From Sinimarinibacterium flocculans (GTDB taxonomy: Bacteria; Pseudomonadota; Gammaproteobacteria; Nevskiales; Nevskiaceae): a stretch of 39,190 bases of DNA. The stretch is from the NCBI RefSeq assembly GCF_003201205.1, contig NZ_QICN01000016.1:1-39190 (forward strand), given 5' to 3'. The position numbers and the translations under genes are program-made. How positions within the stretch are numbered: the stretch's first letter is position 1; each line of letters starts with the position of its first letter. Under the pieces are notes generated by a model. It had not been told where the DNA came from. It was given only the letters and a program-made list of their open reading frames with translations, and made no database searches. Below, piece by piece: positions 33,503 through 39,190 of the stretch.

Positions 33503-36500
33503 CTACATGTTACGCCGGTAGCGTCCGCCGACTTCGAACAGCGTCTGCGTGATCTGGCCCAGCGAGCACACGCGCACGGCGTCCATCAGCACGTCGAAGG
33601 TGTTGCCGTGTTCGATCACGGTGCGGCGCAGGCGGTCGAGCATGGCTGGCGCGTCGGCGGCATTGCGCTGCTTGAACTCGGCCAGGCGCTTGAGCTGCGA
33701 CTGTTTCTCGTCGTCGGTCGAGCGTGCCAGCTCGATCTCCTGCTGTACCTCGTCGCCGTGCGGGTTGCGGAAGGTGTTGACGCCGATGATCGGCAGCGAG
33801 CCATCGTGCTTCTTGTGCTCGTAGTACAGCGATTCTTCCTGGATCTTGCCGCGCTGGAAGCCGGTCTCCATCGCGCCGAGCACGCCGCCCCGGCTGGCGA
33901 TGGCCTCGAACTCCTTGAGCACCGCTTCCTCCACCAGGTCGGTCAGCTCGTCGATGATGAAGCTGCCCTGGTTCGGGTTCTCGTTCTTCGACAGGCCCCA
34001 CTCGCGGTTGATGATCAGCTGGATCGCCATCGCGCGCCGCACGGACTCCTCGGTCGGCGTCGTGATCGCTTCGTCGTAGGCGTTGGTGTGTAGCGAGTTG
34101 CAGTTGTCATACAGCGCGCACAGGGCCTGCAACGTGGTGCGGATGTCGTTGAACGCCATCTCCTGCGCGTGCAGCGAGCGGCCCGAGGTCTGCACGTGAT
34201 ACTTGAGCTTCTGGCTGCGCTCGTTGGCACCGTACTTGTGCTTCATCGCCACCGCCCAGATGCGACGGGCGACACGGCCGATCACCGAATATTCCGGGTC
34301 CATGCCGTTGGAGAAGAAGAACGACAGATTCGGCGCGAAGTCGTCGATGTGCATCCCACGCGCGAGGTACGACTCGACATAGGTGAAGCCGTTGGCGAGG
34401 GTGAACGCAAGCTGCGAGATCGGATTGGCGCCGGCCTCGGCGATGTGATAGCCGGAGATCGACACTGAATAGAAGTTCTGCACCTTGTGGTGGACGAAGT
34501 ACTCCTGGATATCGCCCATCATCTTGAGCGCGAACTCGGTGCTGAAGATGCAGGTGTTCTGGCCCTGGTCTTCCTTGAGGATGTCGGCCTGCACCGTGCC
34601 GCGCACGACCGACAGCGTCCAGTCGCGGATCTTCTGGGTTTCGTCGTCGGTCGGCGCGCGCCCGTTCTCGCTCGCAAACTTGTCGAGCTGCTGATCGACC
34701 GCCGTGTTCATGAACATCGCCAGAATCATCGGTGCCGGGCCGTTGATCGTCATCGACACCGAGGTCGTCGGCGCGCACAGATCGAAGCCCGAGTACAGCA
34801 CCTTCATGTCGTCGAGGGTGCAGATCGACACGCCGGAGTTGCCGACCTTGCCGTAGATGTCCGGCCGCAGGTCCGGGTCCCAGCCATACAAGGTCACCGA
34901 GTCGAACGCGGTCGACAGGCGATGCGCCGGCATGCCCTCCGACACGCGCTTGAAGCGACGGTTGGTACGGAACGCGTCGCCTTCACCGGCGAACATGCGG
35001 GTCGGGTCCTCGCCCTCGCGCTTGAACGCGAACACGCCGGCGGTGAACGGGAACGAGCCCGGCACGTTTTCCTTCATCAGGAAGCGCAGGGTTTCGCCTT
35101 CGTCCTCGAACGCCGGCAGCGCAACCTTGCGCACCTTGGTGCCGGACAGCGATTCGCTGGTCAGCTTGGTGCGAATCTCCTTGTCGCGGATCTTCACGAC
35201 GTACTCATCCTGCGCATACTGCTCGCGCAGGGTCGGCCACTGCTCCAGCAGCTTGCGCGCGCCCGGCAGCAGCTCGCCGTCCTTGGACGAGATCATCGCA
35301 TCGAAGCCGGCGACCGGCTGTCCGGCGGATTCGAACAGGGCCTTCGCGGTCTTCAGCGACTGGCGCTCGCGGGCGACGCGTGCCTGCTGCGCGATCTGCG
35401 CGTGGTAGCCGCGCAGCGTTTCGGCAATCTCGGCCAGATAGCGCACGCGCTCCGCGGGCACCACGGCGCGACGCTGCGAGGACGCCTTCACCGTCACCTT
35501 GGGCAGCGCGCCGGCCTGCGTCTTCAGGCCGCGGGCTTCAAGGGCGGGCAGCATCGCCTGGTACAGCGCGGTCACGCCATCGTCGTTGAAGCGAGCGGCC
35601 TGTGTGCCGAACACCGGCATCGCGTCCGGTGGCTGCGTGAACTGCTCGCGGTTGCGCTGATACTGCTTGCGCACATCGCGCAACGCGTCCTCCGCACCCT
35701 TGCGGTCGAACTTGTTGATCGCGACGAAATCGGCGAAGTCGAGCATGTCGATCTTCTCGAGCTGCGATGCCGCACCGAACTCCGGCGTCATCACGTACAG
35801 CGACAGGTCCACATGCGGCACGATCGCCGCATCGCCCTGGCCGATGCCGGAGGTCTCGACGATCACCAGGTCGAAGCCCGACACCTTGCACGCGGCGACT
35901 ACGTCGGGCAGCGCCGCGGAAATCTCGCTGCCGGTGTCGCGCGTGGCCAGCGAGCGCATGTACACGGCTCCGCGGTTCATGTCGGGCGACTCGATCGCGT
36001 TCATGCGGATGCGGTCGCCGAGCAGTGCGCCGCCGGTGCGCTTGCGCGAGGGGTCGATCGAGACGATCGCGATCTTCAGCCGGTCCTGCTGGTCCAGCCG
36101 CAGGCGCAGCACCAGCTCGTCGGTCAGCGAGGACTTGCCGGCGCCACCGGTCCCGGTGATGCCGAGCACGGGGATCGTCGTCTTCTGCGCCGCCTCGCGG
36201 ATCGCGCCGCGCGTGGCGTCGTCGTAGGTGCCGGCCTCGATGGCCGTGATCGTGCGGGCGAGCTGGCGGCGGTCGCCGGACTGCAGCGCGGCGAGCGCCT
36301 CGCCAGCCTTCGGCGCCAGCGCCGTCAGGTCGTAGTCGCTGGTCTGGATGACATCGTCGATCATGCCCTGCAGGCCCAGCCGCGCGCCGTCCTCGGGCGA
36401 GTAGATGCGGGCCACGCCGTAGTCCATCAGCGCCTTGATCTCGGCCGGCACGATGACGCCGCCGCCGCCGCCGACGACCTTGATGTTCTCGCCGCCGTTG

Positions 36501-36784
36501 GCGCGCAGCAGGTCGACGATGTACTTGAAGAACTCCACGTGCCCGCCCTGGTAGGAGGTGATCGCGATGCCCTGCACGTCCTCCTGCAGCGCCGCGTTGA
36601 CGATCTCGGCCGCCGAGCGGTTGTGTCCCAGGTGAATCACCTCGGCGCCGGTGGACTGCAGGATGCGGCGCATGATGTTGATCGACGCATCGTGGCCGTC
36701 GAACAGGGACGTGGCGGTCACGAAGCGGACCTTGTGCTTGGCCTTGTAGGGCTTGAGCTGCTTGGCGACGGAGAGATCGGTCAT
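33503..36784 (-). CDS. icmF: Fused isobutyryl-CoA mutase IcmF
   Basis: A 1093-residue coenzyme-B12-dependent mutase with its own G-protein chaperone. Domains in order: a B12-binding domain at 1-150 (the His in DGHDAS at 29-34 is the lower axial ligand; later ITSYQGG and VVGGGGG), a MeaI-type GTPase at about 200-420 (P-loop GTGGAGKS at 211-218, NKFD at 357-360), a linker, and a TIM-barrel mutase at about 540-1093. IcmF interconverts isobutyryl-CoA and n-butyryl-CoA. Residues Phe598 (RMFAGEG) and Gln742 (GQNTCIF) correspond to the Phe/Gln pair that marks isobutyryl-CoA specificity, in place of the Tyr/Arg of methylmalonyl-CoA mutase. ATG 36784 is preceded by GAGGAA. It is in an operon with the thiolase and divergent from an AraC-type regulator. 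Confidence 0.97.
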   Translation of the reverse strand: MTDLSVAKQLKPYKAKHKVRFVTATSLFDGHDASINIMRRILQSTGAEVIHLGHNRSAAEIVNAALQEDVQGIAITSYQGGHVEFFKYIVDLLRANGGENIKVVGGGGGVIVPAEIKALMDYGVARIYSPEDGARLGLQGMIDDVIQTSDYDLTALAPKAGEALAALQSGDRRQLARTITAIEAGTYDDATRGAIREAAQKTTIPVLGITGTGGAGKSSLTDELVLRLRLDQQDRLKIAIVSIDPSRKRTGGALLGDRIRMNAIESPDMNRGAVYMRSLATRDTGSEISAALPDVVAACKVSGFDLVIVETSGIGQGDAAIVPHVDLSLYVMTPEFGAASQLEKIDMLDFADFVAINKFDRKGAEDALRDVRKQYQRNREQFTQPPDAMPVFGTQAARFNDDGVTALYQAMLPALEARGLKTQAGALPKVTVKASSQRRAVVPAERVRYLAEIAETLRGYHAQIAQQARVARERQSLKTAKALFESAGQPVAGFDAMISSKDGELLPGARKLLEQWPTLREQYAQDEYVVKIRDKEIRTKLTSESLSGTKVRKVALPAFEDEGETLRFLMKENVPGSFPFTAGVFAFKREGEDPTRMFAGEGDAFRTNRRFKRVSEGMPAHRLSTAFDSVTLYGWDPDLRPDIYGKVGNSGVSICTLDDMKVLYSGFDLCAPTTSVSMTINGPAPMILAMFMNTAVDQQLDKFASENGRAPTDDETQKIRDWTLSVVRGTVQADILKEDQGQNTCIFSTEFALKMMGDIQEYFVHHKVQNFYSVSISGYHIAEAGANPISQLAFTLANGFTYVESYLARGMHIDDFAPNLSFFFSNGMDPEYSVIGRVARRIWAVAMKHKYGANERSQKLKYHVQTSGRSLHAQEMAFNDIRTTLQALCALYDNCNSLHTNAYDEAITTPTEESVRRAMAIQLIINREWGLSKNENPNQGSFIIDELTDLVEEAVLKEFEAIASRGGVLGAMETGFQRGKIQEESLYYEHKKHDGSLPIIGVNTFRNPHGDEVQQEIELARSTDDEKQSQLKRLAEFKQRNAADAPAMLDRLRRTVIEHGNTFDVLMDAVRVCSLGQITQTLFEVGGRYRRNM

Positions 36785-36924
36785 GGTGGATGCTTCCTCG
36801 AGCGTGGCCCGTTGACGGGCCTGCGAGCGGTGGGGGCGAAATTTTAGCCAGCGACGCCGGAACGCACGATGTCCGAAACTGGTGCTGCGGATGCGAAAAT
36901 CTGCCAGTGCCAACCGGATGTGCG

Positions 36925-37947
36925 ATGGAAAAGGACAGCGTCTCGATCAGCTTCGTCGCCGAAGCCCTGCACGCGGTGCGCGGTGCGGGCCTGCCGGTCG
37001 CGCCGTTGCTGCAGGCTGCGGGCATTCCCGAGCGCCTGCTGGCGTCGCCGCAGACGCGTGTCGCCGCCGAGCGCTTCGGTGCCCTGTGGCTGGCGGTCGC
37101 CGATGCACTGGACGACGAGTTCTTCGGCCGCGACACGCGTCGCATGAAGGTCGGCAGCTTTGCCGCGGTGACCTACGGCTGCGTCGGTGCGCGCACGCTG
37201 CACGAAGCCGTGCGCCGCATCGTGCGGCTGTTCGGCATCATTCTCGACGACACCGTCCTCGAACTCGCGGTCGACGGCGAGCAGGCCGAGCTGCGCCTGC
37301 TGCCGGGCGCGCGCGCCGCAGGCCGCCCGATCGACGCCTTCGCCCACGAGACGCTGCTGGTACTGACGCATGGGCTCATGTGCTGGCTGATCGGCCGTCG
37401 CATCGACATCCTGCGCGCGGATTTCGCCTATCCGCCGCCGTCCCGTTGGCGCGAATACCGCGTCATGTATTCGCAGCAACTCGCCTTCTCCCGGCCCTGC
37501 ACCCGCATCGTCTTCGACGCGGCCCTGCTGACGGCGCCGGTGCGACAGACCCAGCGCAGCGCCACGGCCTTCCTGCACGGCGCGCCCTACAACATCGTGC
37601 TCAAGTACAAGAACGCCGACAGCTGGTCGGCGCGCGTCCGCCAGTGCCTGCGCGACACGCCGCCGGGCCTGTGGCCGGGGTTCGATGCGCTCGCGACGCA
37701 ACTCGACAGCCATCCCTCGGCGCTGCGGCGTGCGCTCGAGCGCGAGGGCGCGAGCTTTCGCGCGATCAAGGACGCCCTGCGTCGCGACCTCGCCATCGAA
37801 CAGCTCAGCCACGGCGATGCCGCAATTCCCGAGATCGCGCGGGTGGTCGGCTTCGCCGAACCGAGCGCGTTTCATCGCGCGTTCAAGCAGTGGACCGGTG
37901 TGAGGCCCGGCGAATACCGGCGTCAGCGCACGATGCCCCCGGTCTGA
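36925..37947 (+). CDS. AraC-family transcriptional regulator (OruR/ArgR-like layout)
   Basis: A 340-residue regulator from ATG 36925. Residues about 10-200 are the Arabinose-binding-like N-terminal domain seen in OruR/MmsR-type regulators (PF12625-like: [28 protein letters not shown], then [29 protein letters not shown]). Residues about 240-335 hold two helix-turn-helix motifs, ending in the classical [31 protein letters not shown]. Unlike many AraC proteins, the first HTH is degenerate. It is divergent from icmF with 140 bp between starts, so it most likely controls the icmF-thiolase operon, perhaps in response to a branched acid or acyl-CoA (inference). Confidence 0.9.
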   Translation: MEKDSVSISFVAEALHAVRGAGLPVAPLLQAAGIPERLLASPQTRVAAERFGALWLAVADALDDEFFGRDTRRMKVGSFAAVTYGCVGARTLHEAVRRIVRLFGIILDDTVLELAVDGEQAELRLLPGARAAGRPIDAFAHETLLVLTHGLMCWLIGRRIDILRADFAYPPPSRWREYRVMYSQQLAFSRPCTRIVFDAALLTAPVRQTQRSATAFLHGAPYNIVLKYKNADSWSARVRQCLRDTPPGLWPGFDALATQLDSHPSALRRALEREGASFRAIKDALRRDLAIEQLSHGDAAIPEIARVVGFAEPSAFHRAFKQWTGVRPGEYRRQRTMPPV

Positions 37948-38002
37948 GGAACTTCGGCGGCCATTGCTTGCCCCATCGGTTCCACCTGCGTTCCGGAGTG
38001 CC

Positions 38003-39019
38003 GTGTTCCGTCTTTCTGTCCTGCTGCTACTGGCCGCTGCCACGCTCGGCGGCTCTGCCTGGCACGCGCTTGCGTCGCCGCCGGAAGCACCGGTGGCGCC
38101 GCCCGACGTCAACGCCGGCGCGCAGGCCGCCTTCGACGGCGCGCCGATGCGCATCCGCGTGCGCGGTCTCGACATCGCCCATCCGGTCTTCGCGATCTTC
38201 GCGCTGCCCGGGGAGGCCGTCGGAATCGACGCGCCGGCGGGGAGCGGCCCCTATCGCATCGCTGCCGCAGGCGGCCGGGTCGAGTCGCGCGTGCCCTATG
38301 TGCCCGAACGCCGCGACCAGGGCTGGACCTGGACCGCGCCGCCGCGTGCCGGTCTGTATCCGCTCGCGATCCTGCGCGAAGCCGACGGCCAGCGCATCGA
38401 GCTCAATGCCTTCGTCATGCGGCCGCGTACGGATCTCGCCGACGGTCGGCTGCAGAACTACCGGGTCGGCCACTACCCGGACCGGCCGTTGCGCGACAAC
38501 CCGATCTACCTGCCGCCGCGCGGCTTCATCGAGCTGACGGCGCAGAACCACGACGTGCGCGTGTCGCCGCACTTCACGCTCGGCGAGTTCGCGTCCAAGC
38601 AGAGCGGCGGCTATCCGAAGTTCCTGGTGCTCGACGAACGCCTGCTGCTCGCGCTGGAAACCATCATCGACGCGCTGCGCAGTGCCCGCCACGAGGCCAG
38701 CGGTCTGCACGTGATGAGCGGCTACCGAACGCCGTTCTACAACGCGGCGATCGGCAACGTGCGCTACAGCCTGCACCAGTGGGGCATGGCTGCCGATGTC
38801 TTCGTCGACGAGGATCGCGACGGGGTGATGGACGATCTCGACGGCGACGGACGCATCACGCGTGCCGACGCCGAAGTGCTCTATCGCGTCGTCGACGAAC
38901 TCCACGAGCGGCCGGAATACAGCGCCTACGTCGGCGGTACCGGGCTCTATGCGCCGGCGTTTCCGCGGCGTGGACCGTTCGTGCACGTGGACGTGCGTGG
39001 CTGGCGCGCACGCTGGTAG
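38003..39019 (+). CDS. Exported M15-type peptidase with EF-hand-like insertion
   Basis: A 338-residue protein. GTG 38003 is chosen because GGAG lies 4-5 nt upstream and it gives a standard signal peptide (VLLLLAAATLGGSAWHALA); a TTG further upstream is weaker. Residues about 30-165 are a beta-rich N-terminal domain. Residues about 195-338 are an M15A/DUF882-like murein-peptidase domain. SGYRTPFYN is followed by the zinc motif SLHQWGMAADVF, with the His and Asp of SxHxxGxAxD, and the second His is in HVDVRG. Between them lie two calcium-binding-like acidic loops (DEDRDGVMDDLDGDGRI). It probably trims peptidoglycan cross-links in the periplasm. It follows the AraC gene by 55 bp, perhaps by chance. 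Confidence 0.85.
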   Translation: MFRLSVLLLLAAATLGGSAWHALASPPEAPVAPPDVNAGAQAAFDGAPMRIRVRGLDIAHPVFAIFALPGEAVGIDAPAGSGPYRIAAAGGRVESRVPYVPERRDQGWTWTAPPRAGLYPLAILREADGQRIELNAFVMRPRTDLADGRLQNYRVGHYPDRPLRDNPIYLPPRGFIELTAQNHDVRVSPHFTLGEFASKQSGGYPKFLVLDERLLLALETIIDALRSARHEASGLHVMSGYRTPFYNAAIGNVRYSLHQWGMAADVFVDEDRDGVMDDLDGDGRITRADAEVLYRVVDELHERPEYSAYVGGTGLYAPAFPRRGPFVHVDVRGWRARW

Positions 39020-39044
39020 CATCGGCGGATTCAGCGGCGACTCA

Positions 39045-39060
39045 GAGGGTGTAGACAAAA
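39045..39060 (+). repeat. IS terminal inverted repeat, left end
   Basis: GAGGGTGTAGACAAAA, the exact reverse complement of 76-91. Preceded by TCA. Confidence 0.8.
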
Positions 39061-39108
39061 TAAAGTAAAATAGCAGTCTACTGGCGATCAGAGCACAGGG
39101 GCTGCGAA

Positions 39109-39190
39109 ATGGGCAAGCGGGGGCGTCCGCCGAAGCTGACGGAACTGGACTATCCGATGTTGCGAGAGGTGGTGATCGCTCGGCCGGCCG
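39109..39190 (+). CDS. Transposase, N-terminal fragment
   Basis: The frame opens at ATG 39109 and continues to the window edge, giving 27 residues. It starts with the AT-hook-like basic motif KRGRPPKL, then a helix (LDYPMLREVVIA) as at the beginning of a DNA-binding domain. Given its place 49 bp inside an IS terminal repeat, it is the start of the transposase gene. The family cannot be fixed from this stretch; the matching C-terminal fragment is at 1-72. Confidence 0.5.
   Translation, partial: MGKRGRPPKLTELDYPMLREVVIARPA

Larger units (their letters stand above)
39045..39190 (+). mobile_element. Left end of an insertion sequence (partial)
   Basis: The element begins with the terminal inverted repeat, then an AT-rich leader (AAATAAAGTAAAATAG-like) that may hold the transposase promoter, then a transposase start at 39109. 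The window ends inside it. Its orientation is the same as that of the copy whose right end is at 1-91. Confidence 0.75.

Noticed and set aside
33503-36847. Long open frames antisense to icmF, nhaP2, comM and the photolyase gene
   Set aside because: They are rich in Arg/Ala/His/Gln low-complexity sequence, lack domains and mirror the GC-biased codons of the true genes.
36785-36924. Cobalamin riboswitch upstream of B12-dependent icmF
   Set aside because: The 140-bp region lacks a recognisable B12-box and is too short for a full element plus leader.

Overview
The window is about 39.2 kb of GC-rich chromosome from a free-living, respiring gammaproteobacterium. Evidence for that placement: the comM-ubiK-glnK-amtB neighbourhood, divergent speA/speE as in Xanthomonadaceae-like lineages, NtrC and sigma-54 style sites, a cytochrome c5, UbiK, and a TonB receptor with a TorF-type porin. 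I cannot place it more finely than that (Xanthomonadales, Nevskiales or a relative is a guess). Both ends of the window are cut inside an insertion sequence. The last 91 bases of one copy lie at the left edge and the first 146 bases of a like-oriented copy at the right, sharing a perfect 16-bp terminal inverted repeat. The window therefore looks like one contig broken at repeated IS copies.

Layout. 92-2523: RarD-type permease, a small membrane protein and a PAS-GGDEF diguanylate cyclase. 2524-2802: a gene-free island rich in nested palindromes. 2803-6277 (minus strand): AAA ATPase of the Ycf46 type, a lone ClpP-like peptidase, then ATP sulfurylase. 6353-9040: a TIGR01777-type SDR epimerase, an iron-sulfur photolyase/cryptochrome gene interrupted by an in-frame TAA, and tRNA-Arg(CCG). 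9074-15852: a lipid-themed locus. On the minus strand it has a GntR/FadR-like regulator, a four-histidine-cluster hydroxylase, a TonB-dependent receptor (interrupted by an in-frame TAG) and an exported START-domain protein. Divergently, on the plus strand, it has a second sterol-desaturase-family hydroxylase translationally coupled to a polytopic membrane protein. A perfect inverted repeat sits on the -10 of the divergent promoter. 15842-20307: NYN-domain RNase-like protein, MBL hydrolase, coiled-coil/XRE protein, K+/H+ antiporter NhaP2 and membrane-anchored cytochrome c5.

20308-27131 is a nitrogen-scavenging block. It holds a TorF-type porin with its own NtrC-like site and sigma-54 promoter, comM and ubiK on the other strand, then glnK-amtB (also NtrC/sigma-54-like), then a second glnK-amtB pair with a sigma-70-like promoter and a terminator between the two genes. 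27133-32155: a CDGSH protein, a DUF4124 protein, divergent spermidine synthase and arginine decarboxylase, a DinB-fold protein and an alpha/beta hydrolase. 32201-37947: an acyl-CoA module of fused isobutyryl-CoA mutase IcmF and a thiolase with its own terminator, with a divergent AraC-family regulator. 38003-39019: exported M15-type peptidase.

The most interesting points are the putative lipid/sterol uptake-and-hydroxylation locus with its symmetric operator, the nitrogen-control signature in front of the uncharacterised TorF porin, the AAA ATPase-ClpP pairing, and two otherwise intact genes carrying in-frame stop codons 3 kb apart. All functions are read from sequence motifs; no database search was run.
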